64,000 nucleotides of DNA from Phycobacter azelaicus (GCF_014884385.1 NZ_WKFH01000003.1:1224001-1288000), one strand, 5' to 3'. Positions 36,397-46,121 are shown, counted from the first letter of the stretch. The notes: generated by a model from the letters alone, not told the origin. A program made the numbers and translations.

Positions 36397-37010
36397 TGGC
36401 TGGAGGACTTCTTGATCAACTGAGTGTTTCACGTGAAACAATTGAGCGTCTCAAAATATATGAGTCCGTCCTCAAGAAGTGGAACTCAAAAATCAATCTC
36501 ATCTCTCGCCATAGCGTGCCAGATATTTGGAACCGCCACATTATTGATTCTGTTCAGGTCTTCCGATGCGTCCCGACGCCAGACCATTGGGTAGATCTCG
36601 GTAGTGGTGGGGGCTTGCCTGGGCTGATCGTTGGCATCATGGCCTCGGTAGAAAATCCAGACACACGCGTTACCCTGATCGAATCTGACCAGCGTAAGGC
36701 TGCCTTTCTCCGCACGGCTGCGAGGGAATGCGGTGCCAACATAGAAGTGATCTCCAAGAGAATCGAATCGTGCTCGCCGCAGCAAGCTGGTGTCTTGTCT
36801 GCACGGGCTCTTGCCGATTTATCGAAACTTTTAGAGTTTTCCGAACAACACCTTGATCCCAATGGTATCGCTGTGTTTCCAAAGGGTGCAAACTGGAAAA
36901 AAGAAGTGGATAACGCGCAGCAGCGATGGCGCTTCGATCTCGAAGCGATTACAAGTTTAACTGAACCCGACGCGGTCTTACTAAGAATAGAGGGAGTTGC
37001 TCGTGTCTGA
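36396..37010 (+). CDS. rsmG: 16S rRNA (guanine-527-N7) methyltransferase RsmG
   Basis: RsmG (GidB) methylates G527 of 16S rRNA. The 204-residue product has an AdoMet fold with VDLGSGGGLPGLIV, LIESDQRKAAFL, and SARALADLSKLL, matching the family. ATG overlaps the mnmG stop (TAATG). A second perfect parS lies inside the gene near the start (residues about 10-15, LSVSRETIE). It ends overlapping parA by eight bases. Confidence 0.95.
   Translation: MAGGLLDQLSVSRETIERLKIYESVLKKWNSKINLISRHSVPDIWNRHIIDSVQVFRCVPTPDHWVDLGSGGGLPGLIVGIMASVENPDTRVTLIESDQRKAAFLRTAARECGANIEVISKRIESCSPQQAGVLSARALADLSKLLEFSEQHLDPNGIAVFPKGANWKKEVDNAQQRWRFDLEAITSLTEPDAVLLRIEGVARV
36425..36440. promoter_or_regulatory. parS site inside rsmG
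   Basis: A second copy of TGTTTCACGTGAAACA, identical to the one at 34514-34529, lies 1.9 kb further, in the first 45 bases of rsmG. It is read as VSRET in the protein. Confidence 0.95.
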
Positions 37011-37812
37011 CTTATCCCGCCCGGATGGGCCCCGTATCATAGCGGTTGCTAATCAAAAGGGTGGAGTGGGAAAGACAACAACGGCAATTAACCTTGCAGC
37101 CGCTCTTGTCGAGACCGGAATGCGCGTGCTTGTGGTGGATCTGGATCCCCAGGGTAACGCCTCTACTGGTCTCGGGATTGATCCCGAAGATCGAGATTAT
37201 ACCACCTATGATCTGCTGGTGGATGATGCGCCCCTGACAGAGGTCATTCGTGCGACCGAAATTGAAGATCTTTGTGTGATACCAGCGACTGTTGATCTCA
37301 GCTCGGCGGATATTGAGTTGTTTGCAAACGAAAAGCGCAGCTTTCTTCTGCATGATGCGCTACGGCAGACGGCCATGGATGACTACGATTGGGATTACAT
37401 CCTGATCGACTGCCCGCCGTCTTTGAACCTGTTGACTGTGAATGCAATGGTTGCAGCGCATTCTGTTCTGATCCCGTTACAGAGTGAATTTTTTGCCCTC
37501 GAAGGCGTTTCCCAACTCATGCTTACAATTCGCGAAGTCCGCCAGGCTGCCAACCCAGATCTGCGGATCGAAGGTGTCGTTCTGACCATGTACGACCGGC
37601 GAAACAATCTGTCACAGCAGGTAGAACAGGATGCGCGGGACAATCTTGGTGAGTTGGTGTTTCGGACCGTTATCCCCAGAAACGTGAGGGTCAGTGAGGC
37701 ACCGTCGTATGCCTTGCCGGTCTTGAACTACGATACGAATTCTCTTGGCGCTCGGGCGTACCGAGCATTGGCTGAGGAAGTGATCGCCAACCAGCAAAAG
37801 CTTGCAGCGTAA
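37003..37812 (+). CDS. parA: chromosome partitioning ATPase ParA (Soj)
   Basis: ParA is the deviant Walker ATPase that moves origin regions. The 269-residue product has KGGVGKTTT (19-27), DLDPQGNAS, and DCPPSLNLLT. The start is the GTG at 37003, six bases after GGGAG; a TTG at 36997 is in frame but is less likely. It overlaps the rsmG end by eight bases and is followed by parB after 15 bases. Chromosomal, not plasmid, by its neighbours. Confidence 0.97.
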   Translation: MSDLSRPDGPRIIAVANQKGGVGKTTTAINLAAALVETGMRVLVVDLDPQGNASTGLGIDPEDRDYTTYDLLVDDAPLTEVIRATEIEDLCVIPATVDLSSADIELFANEKRSFLLHDALRQTAMDDYDWDYILIDCPPSLNLLTVNAMVAAHSVLIPLQSEFFALEGVSQLMLTIREVRQAANPDLRIEGVVLTMYDRRNNLSQQVEQDARDNLGELVFRTVIPRNVRVSEAPSYALPVLNYDTNSLGARAYRALAEEVIANQQKLAA

Positions 37813-37827
37813 ACCGGGGAGGGCACT

Positions 37828-38724
37828 ATGACAGAAAAAAAGAACAAACCACGCGGCTTGGGTCGCGGATTGTCCGCACTGATGGCAGATGTAAATCCTG
37901 ATCCCGTAAGCACACGGACTGAGGCACCACGTAATGCAGAAGTTCTGGTTCCAATCGAGAAGGTAACAGCCAACCCGGATCAGCCACGACGCCAGTTTTT
38001 GCAGGAAGATCTGGATGATCTGACTGCTTCGATCAAGGAAAAGGGTGTTCTGCAGCCGCTGATCGTGCGGCCTCGCGATGGTGGTATATACGAAATCGTT
38101 GCGGGTGAACGGCGCTGGCGTGCGGCCCAGGCGGCACAGCTGCATGAGGTTCCGGTCCTGATCCGGGACTATGATGACCTTGAAATGCTCGAAGTTGCGA
38201 TCATCGAAAACATTCAGCGGTCTGATCTGAATGCAATGGAAGAGGCCCAAAGCTACAAGCAATTGATGGAGAAATTCGGCCACACTCAGGAGCGGATGGC
38301 TGAAGCGCTGGGTAAAAGCCGCAGTCACATTGCCAATTTAGTGCGACTTTTGCATCTGCCGCCGGACGTTCAGCAGCTCGTACAGGATCGGAAGCTGTCG
38401 GCTGGCCATGCTCGTGCCCTGATCACATCCGATAATGCGTCGGATCTGGCGAAAAAAATTGTGAAGGGCGGCCTGTCGGTTCGTGCGACCGAGAACCTGG
38501 TCAAAAAAGATGCGGCAGGGGACACGCCGTCATCAGGTGCCAAGAAACCGCGTAAAGAGATGGAGAAAGATGCTGACACGCGCGCGCTTGAAGGCGATCT
38601 GTCTGCCGTGCTGCGGATGAAGGTCTCCATCGATCACAAGCCGGGCGGCGAATCCGGATCGGTCACCATCAGCTACGATACGCTGGATCAGCTGGATGAG
38701 TTGTGCAATCTGCTTAGCCGTTAG
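37828..38724 (+). CDS. parB: chromosome partitioning protein ParB (Spo0J)
   Basis: ParB binds parS and spreads as a CTP-driven clamp. The 298-residue product begins [16 protein letters not shown] (ParA-interaction tail), has the CTPase motif GERRWRAA (93-100), a [16 protein letters not shown] segment and [28 protein letters not shown]. Two perfect parS sites lie upstream within 3.5 kb. Its end overlaps the convergent DUF454 gene by 11 bases. Confidence 0.97.
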   Translation: MTEKKNKPRGLGRGLSALMADVNPDPVSTRTEAPRNAEVLVPIEKVTANPDQPRRQFLQEDLDDLTASIKEKGVLQPLIVRPRDGGIYEIVAGERRWRAAQAAQLHEVPVLIRDYDDLEMLEVAIIENIQRSDLNAMEEAQSYKQLMEKFGHTQERMAEALGKSRSHIANLVRLLHLPPDVQQLVQDRKLSAGHARALITSDNASDLAKKIVKGGLSVRATENLVKKDAAGDTPSSGAKKPRKEMEKDADTRALEGDLSAVLRMKVSIDHKPGGESGSVTISYDTLDQLDELCNLLSR

Positions 38725-39067
38725 GACGGGTCCAGATAAAGATCAGGACGCATGATAGCACGACGGCTTGAATAGCCAACACACGGAACGAAAGACCCAG
38801 AGCCAGAGACAGTAAAAAGACGGCGGCAATTGAACCGGTTGCCGCCTTTTTTGCGGTTGGACGGATGGCGCCGTTTTCGTGCCAATCCTGAATCATTGGT
38901 CCGAATGTCTGATGGGTAATCATCCAGTTGTGAAGCCGTTCTGAGGAGTTTGCGAAGAAGAATGTTGCAAGCAATAGGAAGGGTACAGTTGGGAGCAAAG
39001 GGACAGGAATACCGACCAGACCAATGCCCAGGCACAGCATCCCCAAGCTGGCGTAGATGTAGCGCAT
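38714..39067 (-). CDS. YbaN/DUF454 family membrane protein
   Basis: The 117-residue product has hydrophobic segments around 5-37 (SLGMLCLGIGLVGIPVPLLPTVPFLLLATFFF) and 80-115, with the conserved SSERLHNWMITHQTFGPMIQDW between; this is the DUF454/YbaN signature. Function is unknown. Start at 39067 is chosen because it fits the family; an in-frame ATG further upstream lies inside hemW. It is the last gene of the minus-strand run rph-rdgB-hemW. Confidence 0.83.
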   Translation of the reverse strand: MRYIYASLGMLCLGIGLVGIPVPLLPTVPFLLLATFFFANSSERLHNWMITHQTFGPMIQDWHENGAIRPTAKKAATGSIAAVFLLSLALGLSFRVLAIQAVVLSCVLIFIWTRPNG

Positions 39068-39071
39068 CCGT

Positions 39072-40238
39072 TCAGTCCACCAATAATTCCCGCAGGATTG
39101 CATTCAGCACGGCACGCCCCTGATCCGTTGCGCGCAGCCTTTGACCTGAAATAGCCACCATTCCCATGTTGGCAAGGTGATCAAGACGCTCTTTTTCGAG
39201 CGTGATCCCGGCCAGGCTTTCATAGCGAGAAATGTCGACACCTTCGGTCAGACGCAGACCCATCATCAGAAGCTCCACGGCGGCCTCTTCTCGCTTAAGG
39301 GGATCACGCATCGTTTCACCGCTGCCCCTGGCCACGGCATCCAGCCAGGCGCCGGGCGCACGATAGGTTTCCGTGGCATAGCGTGTGCCATCAATCGTAA
39401 TGCGACCATGGGCGCCGGGTCCGATGCCCAGATAGTCTCCATATTGCCAGTAGATCTTGTTATGGCGACTCTCCGCACCGGGGCGGGCGTGGTTGGAGAC
39501 TTCATAGGCCGGCATGCCGTGGGCCGTGCAGATGTCCTGCGTCAGCTGGTACATGTCGGCGGCACTGTCGTCGCTGGGCAGATCGCGCAGCTTACCACGA
39601 GCATAGCGGTCCCCGAAGGCGGTGCCGTCCTCGATGGTCAGCTGATAAAGCGACAGGTGGTCCACGGCCATCGACAGGGCCTCTTGCAGCTCTGCCTCCC
39701 AGGCTTGGGGTGTTTGACCCTGGCGGGCGTAGATCAGATCAAAGCTGACACGATCGAAACAGTCGCGGGCAATGTCGAAGGCCGACCGTGCCTCGGCAAC
39801 CGAATGGATACGGCCCAGGCGGCGCAGGTCTTCATCATTGAGCGCCTGTATACCCATTGAGATGCGATTGACCCCGGCATCACGATACCCGGCAAAACGA
39901 CCTGCCTCGACGGATCCAGGATTGGCCTCAAGAGAGATTTCGATATCGTTGGCAAAGGGCCAGATGTCACGTGCCGCATCAATCACGGCGGCGACGGTAT
40001 CTGGATGCATGAGGGATGGCGTGCCACCACCAAAGAAGATTGTGTTCAGCACTCGGCCGCGCAGGGCTTCAGGCGTGCGTGCCAACTCCTGAAGATATGC
40101 TTCAACCCATTGTTTTTGATCAATATTAGCGGTGACATGGCTGTTGAAATCGCAATAGGGGCATTTAGCCTGGCAAAAGGGCCAATGCACGTAAAGGCCA
40201 AAGCCCCCGTTGCGCCAGTCATCTACCAGATCGGTCAT
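39072..40238 (-). CDS. hemW: HemW-like radical SAM heme chaperone
   Basis: HemW resembles coproporphyrinogen dehydrogenase HemN but in studied bacteria is a heme-binding chaperone. The 388-residue protein has C22-A-K-C26-P-Y-C29 (three Cys for the 4Fe-4S cluster, followed by DFNSH), FFGGGTPSL, EANPGSV and RISMGIQALN. Unlike HemN at 53187, the cluster motif is CxxxCxxC without a following extra Cys. It overlaps rdgB by four bases and so is translated with it. Confidence 0.94.
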   Translation of the reverse strand: MTDLVDDWRNGGFGLYVHWPFCQAKCPYCDFNSHVTANIDQKQWVEAYLQELARTPEALRGRVLNTIFFGGGTPSLMHPDTVAAVIDAARDIWPFANDIEISLEANPGSVEAGRFAGYRDAGVNRISMGIQALNDEDLRRLGRIHSVAEARSAFDIARDCFDRVSFDLIYARQGQTPQAWEAELQEALSMAVDHLSLYQLTIEDGTAFGDRYARGKLRDLPSDDSAADMYQLTQDICTAHGMPAYEVSNHARPGAESRHNKIYWQYGDYLGIGPGAHGRITIDGTRYATETYRAPGAWLDAVARGSGETMRDPLKREEAAVELLMMGLRLTEGVDISRYESLAGITLEKERLDHLANMGMVAISGQRLRATDQGRAVLNAILRELLVD

Positions 40239-40849
40239 TCACCGAAACAACCCTTGATGAACTTTGACACCGCATCGGCGCGGTGGCTGATCTTGTTTTT
40301 CTCCCAGCGGTCCATTTCCGCAAAGGTCACGTCATGCCCATCAGGCACGAACATTGGATCATAGCCAAAGCCCTCGGCGCCGCGGATCGGCCAGACCAGG
40401 TGACCGGGCGCCACGCCTTCAAAGACTTCGTCATGTCCATCAGGCCATGCAAGGACCAAGGTGCATCGAAATTGCGCTGTGCGGGGATGCAGCGCGTTCT
40501 TGGCTTCCAGTTCCTCATGGGCGCGAGTCATCGCCACCATGAAATCGCGGCCATTCCCGGTCTCAGCCCAGTCCGCGGTATAGACACCGGGCGCGCCATC
40601 CAGCGCGTCGATGGTGATGCCAGAATCGTCTGACAGGGCAGGGAGGCTGGTTGCCTTGGCCGCTGCATGGGCCTTGATCCGGGCGTTGCCGACGAATGTA
40701 TCTTCGGTCTCTTCCGGTTCGGGGAGGTTCATCTCGGCCGCGCCCACGACCGAGACGCCAAAGGGTTCGAGGAGATGCGCCATCTCCTCGAGCTTGCCTT
40801 TGTTATGGGTGGCGACCAGCAACCGGTCGCCTTCGAACTTGCGGGTCAT
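40235..40849 (-). CDS. rdgB: non-canonical purine NTP pyrophosphatase RdgB
   Basis: RdgB removes dITP, ITP and XTP from the nucleotide pool. The 204-residue product has the start [37 protein letters not shown] and ending HRADAVSKF with GYDPMFVP before it. It overlaps rph at one end and hemW at the other by four bases each. Confidence 0.95.
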   Translation of the reverse strand: MTRKFEGDRLLVATHNKGKLEEMAHLLEPFGVSVVGAAEMNLPEPEETEDTFVGNARIKAHAAAKATSLPALSDDSGITIDALDGAPGVYTADWAETGNGRDFMVAMTRAHEELEAKNALHPRTAQFRCTLVLAWPDGHDEVFEGVAPGHLVWPIRGAEGFGYDPMFVPDGHDVTFAEMDRWEKNKISHRADAVSKFIKGCFGE

Positions 40850-41559
40850 GCGCAGGCTGCCTTTTGCATTTCGGCGAGCTCGGCGGTGCCTTGCGCTGCC
40901 AGATCCATCAGGTTGTTCATCTGATCGCGCGAGAACATTGACCCTTCCGCAGACATCTGCACTTCGATCAGCTTGCCCGATCCGGTCATGATAAAGTTGC
41001 CATCTACGCCGGCTTCAGAATCTTCGGGGTAGTCCAGATCAAGCACGGGCTGCCCGGCATAGATCCCACAGGACACGGCGGCGACGGGATCGATCAATGG
41101 ATCGACCGACACATCGCCAGCCTTCATCAGTTTGTTCACCGCCAGCCGCAAAGCGACCCAGCCGCCGGTGATCGATGCGCAGCGCGTACCGCCATCGGCT
41201 TGCAGTACGTCGCAGTCGATGCTGATCTGACGTTCACCCAGCGCGACGCGGTCAACACCAGCGCGCAGGGCACGGCCGATCAGGCGTTGGATTTCCACTG
41301 TACGTCCGCCTTGTTTACCAGCCGCAGCCTCACGGCGCATCCGGGTGTTGGTGGCGCGGGGCAGCATACCGTATTCTGCAGTCACCCAACCAAGGCCCGA
41401 CCCCTTGATGAATGGCGGTACACGGTCCTCGATTGTGGCGGTGCACAGAACGTGAGTGTCGCCAACCTTGATCAGGCAGGACCCTTCGGCATGTTTGGTA
41501 AATCCGGTTTCGATGGAAATGGGGCGCATCTCGTTCAGTTGTCGTCCAGAGGGTCGCAT
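40846..41559 (-). CDS. rph: ribonuclease PH
   Basis: RNase PH trims tRNA 3' ends phosphorolytically. The 237-residue protein starts [14 protein letters not shown], has the [17 protein letters not shown] segment, the Arg-rich [14 protein letters not shown], and [19 protein letters not shown]. First gene of the minus-strand run rph-rdgB-hemW-DUF454, divergent from hrcA-grpE across 136 bases. Confidence 0.96.
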   Translation of the reverse strand: MRPSGRQLNEMRPISIETGFTKHAEGSCLIKVGDTHVLCTATIEDRVPPFIKGSGLGWVTAEYGMLPRATNTRMRREAAAGKQGGRTVEIQRLIGRALRAGVDRVALGERQISIDCDVLQADGGTRCASITGGWVALRLAVNKLMKAGDVSVDPLIDPVAAVSCGIYAGQPVLDLDYPEDSEAGVDGNFIMTGSGKLIEVQMSAEGSMFSRDQMNNLMDLAAQGTAELAEMQKAACA

Positions 41560-41695
41560 GGAATATCCTTTTGTTGCTGGCCTTCGGATAGCCCTGCGGG
41601 TGCGATGGATGCAAGCATGATTGACCTTTGCGCGCAGGGCTCTTTAATGGCAATCCGGAAATGAGTTCCTATCTATATAGCGTTCAACTGCTGAA

Positions 41696-42766
41696 ATGCT
41701 CATGACAGATGCAAATGATATCCTGAAAGACATGAATGACCGCTCGCGGGATGTGTTCCGGGCGGTGGTTGAATCCTATCTGGAAAGCGGCGATCCCGTT
41801 GGCAGCCGGACATTGACCCGGTCGCTGAGCGAAAAGGTCAGCGCGGCGACCGTGCGCAATGTGATGCAGGATCTGGAGTTTCTCGGTCTTCTCGACAGCC
41901 CGCATATCAGCGCCGGGCGGGTGCCGACGCAGCTGGGTCTGCGGATGTTCGTGGACAGCCTGCTGGAAGTCGAAGATCTGAAAGCCCAGGACCGTGAAAA
42001 GATCGACGCCACTTTGGGTCGCAACTCTGGCGATGTCAGCGGTATGTTGGATCGCGTCGGCGCGGCATTGTCTGGTGTGACGCAGGGTGCATCGCTGGTG
42101 CTGACTCCGAAACATGAGGCAGAGATCCGTCATATCGAATTCGTCTCTCTGGGTCATGACCGGGCAATGGTGGTGCTGGTCTTTTCCGATGGCCACGTCG
42201 AAAACCGCCTGTTCACGCCGCCGCCGGGTCAGACCCCCAGTTCGATGCGCGAGGCGGCGAATTTTCTCAATGCCTTGGTCGAGGGGCGCACGCTTAGTGA
42301 TGTGCGCCGGGATATGCAGGAAGAGATCACCGCCCGTCGGCAAGAGATTGATAACCTGGCGCATGATCTGATCGAAAGCGGTCTTGCCGCTTGGGAAGAC
42401 AATGGCAGCGATCAGGCCCGGCTGATCGTGAGGGGCCGCGCGAATCTTTTGGCCGAGGATGGCGTCACCAAGGAGTTGGATCTGATCCGTAGCCTGTTTG
42501 ACGATCTGGAGCGCAAGCAGGATATCGCCGAATTCCTCGAACTCACCGAGGAAGGCGAAGGCGTGCGCATTTTTATTGGCTCGGAAAACAAACTTTTCTC
42601 ACTTTCGGGTTCCTCTTTGGTGGTGTCTCCATATATGAACGCGGATCGAAAGGTGATTGGTGCGGTTGGGGTGATTGGCCCGACCCGCCTGAACTACGGA
42701 CGGATTGTGCCCATCGTGGACTACACGGCGCAACTGGTCGGCAAATTGCTGTCAGACCGGAGTTAG
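41696..42766 (+). CDS. hrcA: heat-inducible transcription repressor HrcA
   Basis: HrcA represses chaperone operons at the CIRCE operator with help from GroEL. The 356-residue protein has the N-terminal winged helix (DRSRDVFRAVVESYLESGDPVGSRTLTR, SAATVRNVMQDLEFLGLL) and the C-terminal VGVIGPTRLNYGRIVPIVDYTAQ. Two in-frame ATGs (41696 and 41702) lie close together with no clear SD sequence; either is possible. I do not see a CIRCE element in front of it, so it is probably not self-regulated at this promoter; a possible TTGACC -35 lies around 41619. grpE follows after nine bases. Confidence 0.94.
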   Translation: MLMTDANDILKDMNDRSRDVFRAVVESYLESGDPVGSRTLTRSLSEKVSAATVRNVMQDLEFLGLLDSPHISAGRVPTQLGLRMFVDSLLEVEDLKAQDREKIDATLGRNSGDVSGMLDRVGAALSGVTQGASLVLTPKHEAEIRHIEFVSLGHDRAMVVLVFSDGHVENRLFTPPPGQTPSSMREAANFLNALVEGRTLSDVRRDMQEEITARRQEIDNLAHDLIESGLAAWEDNGSDQARLIVRGRANLLAEDGVTKELDLIRSLFDDLERKQDIAEFLELTEEGEGVRIFIGSENKLFSLSGSSLVVSPYMNADRKVIGAVGVIGPTRLNYGRIVPIVDYTAQLVGKLLSDRS

Positions 42767-42775
42767 AGGTGAAAA

Positions 42776-43336
42776 ATGGCAGAGCCCAAGAACGACGATT
42801 TTCTGGACGATATCGCAAATGCCGAAGCGGAAGAGCTGGCGGCACAGACCGAAGAGTTTGACGACGCGGCGCTGGAACTGGATGCCTTGCGCGCCGAGCG
42901 GGACGAATTCAAGGACCGTTTCATGCGCGCGCTGGCCGATGCCGAAAACGCCCGCAAGCGCGGCGACAAGGCGCGCCGCGAGGCTGAGCAATATGGTGGC
43001 TCCAAACTGGCGCGCGACATGCTGCCGGTCTTTGATAACATGAAACGCGCGGTGGAATCTGCCACGGACGAGCAAAAGGAAGTCTCTGCTGCCTTGATCG
43101 AAGGGGTGGAGCTGACCATGCGCGCACTGCTGGGTGTCTTTGAAAAGCACGGCATTCGCATCGTCTCACCGCAGGTGGGTGACAAGTTCGACCCGCAGGT
43201 CCACGAAGCCATGTTCGAAGCCCCGGTTCCCGGCACCAAGGCGGGAGACATCATTCAGGTCTCTGCCGAGGGCTTCATGTTGCACGATCGTCTTCTGCGG
43301 CCGGCGCAGGTCGGGGTTTCCTCAACGCCTGCGTAA
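42776..43336 (+). CDS. grpE: nucleotide exchange factor GrpE
   Basis: GrpE releases ADP from DnaK. The 186-residue protein has the long N-terminal acidic helix (EAEELAAQTEEFDDAALELDALRAERDEFKDRFMRALADAENARKRG), the signature VHEAMFEAPVPGTKAGDIIQV and a C-terminal LRPAQVGVS. GAGGTGAAA precedes the ATG. It is cotranscribed with hrcA; dnaK-dnaJ are not in the window. Confidence 0.95.
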   Translation: MAEPKNDDFLDDIANAEAEELAAQTEEFDDAALELDALRAERDEFKDRFMRALADAENARKRGDKARREAEQYGGSKLARDMLPVFDNMKRAVESATDEQKEVSAALIEGVELTMRALLGVFEKHGIRIVSPQVGDKFDPQVHEAMFEAPVPGTKAGDIIQVSAEGFMLHDRLLRPAQVGVSSTPA

Positions 43337-43360
43337 ATGGCATACATTGGCTAGAATTGG

Positions 43361-43394
43361 AAAAGGCGGCTCTTGCGGGTCGCCTTTCTTATTT
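43361..43394 (+). terminator. terminator between grpE and mutS (bidirectional)
   Basis: AAAGGCG and CGCCTTT form a seven-pair stem with a 12-base loop, followed by CTTATTTT on the plus strand and by TTTTCC on the minus strand. It ends both grpE and the convergent mutS. Confidence 0.75.
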
Positions 43395-46022
43395 TGCGGC
43401 CTCTTTCAGGCGATACAGCGCCTCAAGTGCTTCACGTGGCGTGAGATCATCCGGGTGGATCTCGCTGAGTAGTTCATCCAACGGTGAAGGGCCTGCGGTA
43501 GGTTTTGGCTGTGGCGGCGGCGCGGCGGCAAAGAGCGGCAGATCGTCGATCTGGATCTTGGCGCCCGCGCCTTCACGGCTGCCTTTTTCCAGCATGTCGA
43601 GCACATCCCGCGCCCGTGCCACCACCGAAGGCGGCAGGCCGGCGAGCTGCGCCACCTGTACACCATAGGAACGATCCGCAGCACCCTTCTTGACCTCATG
43701 CAGGAAGATCACTTCGCCTTCCCATTCCTTCACGGTGACGGTGGCGTTGTCGACGCCCTCAAGCTTGTTCGCCAGTTGGGTCAGCTCGTGATAGTGCGTC
43801 GCAAACAGCGCACGGGATCGGTTCACCTCATGGAGGTGTTCCAGCGTCGCCCAAGCGATCGACAGACCATCATAGGTCGCCGTGCCGCGCCCGATTTCAT
43901 CAAGGATCACCAGCGCGCGATCATCGGCCTGGTTCAGGATCGCGGCGGTTTCCACCATCTCCACCATGAAAGTCGAGCGCCCGCGCGCCAGATCGTCCGA
44001 CGCGCCAACGCGGCTGAATAACTGGCTGACGAGGCCGATATGCGCGGTCTCGGCGGGCACATAGCTGCCCATCTGAGCCAGCAGCGCGATCAGAGCGTTT
44101 TGGCGGAGGAAAGTCGATTTACCGGCCATGTTGGGCCCGGTCAGCAACCAGATGGCCGCGCCATCACTGGCAGAGAGGTCACAGTCGTTGGCCACGAAAC
44201 TGTCACCTCCCTGCTGCCGAAGCGCCTGCTCCACGACCGGGTGGCGCCCGCCCTCCACGTGAAACGCACGGGAGGTGTCCACCTTGGGCCGCGTCCAGTT
44301 TTCACCGCGGGCAAGATCGGCCAGAGCGGTGACCAGATCCAGTTCTGCCAACCCTTTCGCCGCGGTATTGAGCTGCGCCGCCGTCTCGAGAATAGCGCGG
44401 GAAAGCCTTTCATAGAGCCGCTTTTCAATCTCAAGGGCGCGGTTTCCGGCATTGAGGATACGGGTCTCGATCTCGCTCAGCTCCACCGTGGTGAAGCGCA
44501 CTTGGTTTGCGGTAGTTTGACGATGGATATAGGTTTCCGACAAGGGCGCCGACAGCATCTTGTCGGCATGGGTCGCGGTGGTTTCGATGAAATAGCCCAG
44601 CACATTATTGTGCTTGATCTTCAGCGAGGTGATGCCGGTGTGCTCGGCGTATTTCTGCTGCATCCCGGCGATGATCGAGCGCCCTTCGTCGCGCAGGGTA
44701 CGCGCCTCGTCCAGCTCGGGATCATAGCCCGCCGCGATAAAACCGCCGTCGCGCGCCATCAGCGGCGGATCGGTTACCAGCGCCGCATCGAGCAGGGAGA
44801 GCAACTCATCGAAGCCCAAAAGATCGCGCACCGCGCCTGCGATCAGATCGGGAAGGTCCTGCCCCTCGCACATCTGGGCGATGCTCTCGGCCTGCATCAG
44901 CCCGTTGCGAATGGCGGCCAGGTCGCGGGGGCCGCCCCGCTCTAGCGCAAGGCGCGATAGGGCCCGGTCCAGATCCGGCGTCTTGCGCAGGGCCGCGCGG
45001 ATGTCTTGGGCAAGCTGCGTCGCCTCGACCGCGAAATCCAGTGCAGCTAATCGCGCGTTGATCACATCCAGATTGCGTGACGGGCTTGCCATGCGCTGTT
45101 CCAGCAGTCGCGCCCCACCGGGGGTGACGGTGCGGTCTACGACCGACAGGAGCGATCCGGCACGTCCCCCCGACAGGGAGCGTGTGAGTTCCAGACTGGC
45201 GCGGGTGGAGGCATCGATTTGTACCACCCGGTCCTGCGCTTCCTGAACCGGGGGCTGGAGGAGCGGCAGTTTGCCCTTTTGCGTGATCTCCAGATAGTCA
45301 ATCAGCGCGCCCATCGCTGAAACCTCGGCACGCGAAAAGGTGCCAAAGCCATCCAGCGCGCCGACGTTGAACAGGGCGCAGATGCGTTTTTCGGCTGCCG
45401 CACTGTCGAAACTCGCCTTGCCGATCGGGGTCAGCGGGATCTTGTATTCATCGGCCAGGGGGCGGGTGGCGTCATGGATTGCACCGTCCGCGACGATCAG
45501 TTCCGACGGGGCCAGTCGCGCCAGTTCCGGCGACAGGCGCACGCGCGCGATTGGCATCACGTGAAACGCACCGGTTGAGATATCCGCCCAGGCCAGCGCT
45601 GCCTCGTCCCTGAGTTCGGAGTAGGAGACGAGGAAGTTGTGGCTGCGCGCCTCCAAAAGCGAATCCTCGGTCAGCGTTCCAGGTGTCACCAGCCGCACTA
45701 CATCCCGTTTGACCACCGATTTGGAGCCACGTTTCTTGGCCTCAGCCGGGCTTTCGAGTTGTTCGCCCACGGCAACGCGGAAGCCCTTGCGGATCAGGGT
45801 CAGCAGATACCCTTCGGCGGCGTGGACTGGAACGCCGCACATCGGGATGTCTTCACCGTCATGTTTGCCGCGTTTCGTCAGGGCAATGTCCAGCGCCTCG
45901 GCGGCATTGACCGCGTCTTCAAAGAACATCTCGTAGAAATCGCCCATCCGATAAAAAAGCAACGCATCGGGATGCGCTGCTTTTATCTCGAGATATTGCG
46001 CCATCATGGGCGTAACGGTCAT
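43389..46022 (-). CDS. mutS: DNA mismatch repair protein MutS
   Basis: MutS recognises mismatches and recruits MutL. The 877-residue product has the mismatch-contacting Phe-X-Glu in FYRMGDFYEMF near residue 35, connector and lever domains, Walker A GPNMAGKSTFL, Walker B RALVILDEIGRG, and the H-loop FATHYHELT. The start MTVTPMMAQYL at 46022 is used; the frame is open a little upstream. Two short segments inside the gene (44256, 45558) carry CACGTGAAACGCAC, a half parS. Confidence 0.97.
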   Translation of the reverse strand: MTVTPMMAQYLEIKAAHPDALLFYRMGDFYEMFFEDAVNAAEALDIALTKRGKHDGEDIPMCGVPVHAAEGYLLTLIRKGFRVAVGEQLESPAEAKKRGSKSVVKRDVVRLVTPGTLTEDSLLEARSHNFLVSYSELRDEAALAWADISTGAFHVMPIARVRLSPELARLAPSELIVADGAIHDATRPLADEYKIPLTPIGKASFDSAAAEKRICALFNVGALDGFGTFSRAEVSAMGALIDYLEITQKGKLPLLQPPVQEAQDRVVQIDASTRASLELTRSLSGGRAGSLLSVVDRTVTPGGARLLEQRMASPSRNLDVINARLAALDFAVEATQLAQDIRAALRKTPDLDRALSRLALERGGPRDLAAIRNGLMQAESIAQMCEGQDLPDLIAGAVRDLLGFDELLSLLDAALVTDPPLMARDGGFIAAGYDPELDEARTLRDEGRSIIAGMQQKYAEHTGITSLKIKHNNVLGYFIETTATHADKMLSAPLSETYIHRQTTANQVRFTTVELSEIETRILNAGNRALEIEKRLYERLSRAILETAAQLNTAAKGLAELDLVTALADLARGENWTRPKVDTSRAFHVEGGRHPVVEQALRQQGGDSFVANDCDLSASDGAAIWLLTGPNMAGKSTFLRQNALIALLAQMGSYVPAETAHIGLVSQLFSRVGASDDLARGRSTFMVEMVETAAILNQADDRALVILDEIGRGTATYDGLSIAWATLEHLHEVNRSRALFATHYHELTQLANKLEGVDNATVTVKEWEGEVIFLHEVKKGAADRSYGVQVAQLAGLPPSVVARARDVLDMLEKGSREGAGAKIQIDDLPLFAAAPPPQPKPTAGPSPLDELLSEIHPDDLTPREALEALYRLKEAAK

Positions 46023-46121
46023 GAAAGGTCCCCCGGAAGTGTTCGCCCGACATTTACAATGCGGACGGTCCAAGGAAAACCCGGTTAGGCCTGAGCGACT
46101 ATGAGTCTTTGGGCAACACGC

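Noticed and set aside
36397-36441. Alternative minus-strand genes beginning with MFHVKH
   Set aside because: The apparent starts come from the palindromic parS read on the other strand inside mnmG and rsmG; the frames behind them are shadows.
41560-41695. CIRCE operator (TTAGCACTC-N9-GAGTGCTAA) before hrcA-grpE
   Set aside because: No such inverted repeat is present in the 136-base interval.
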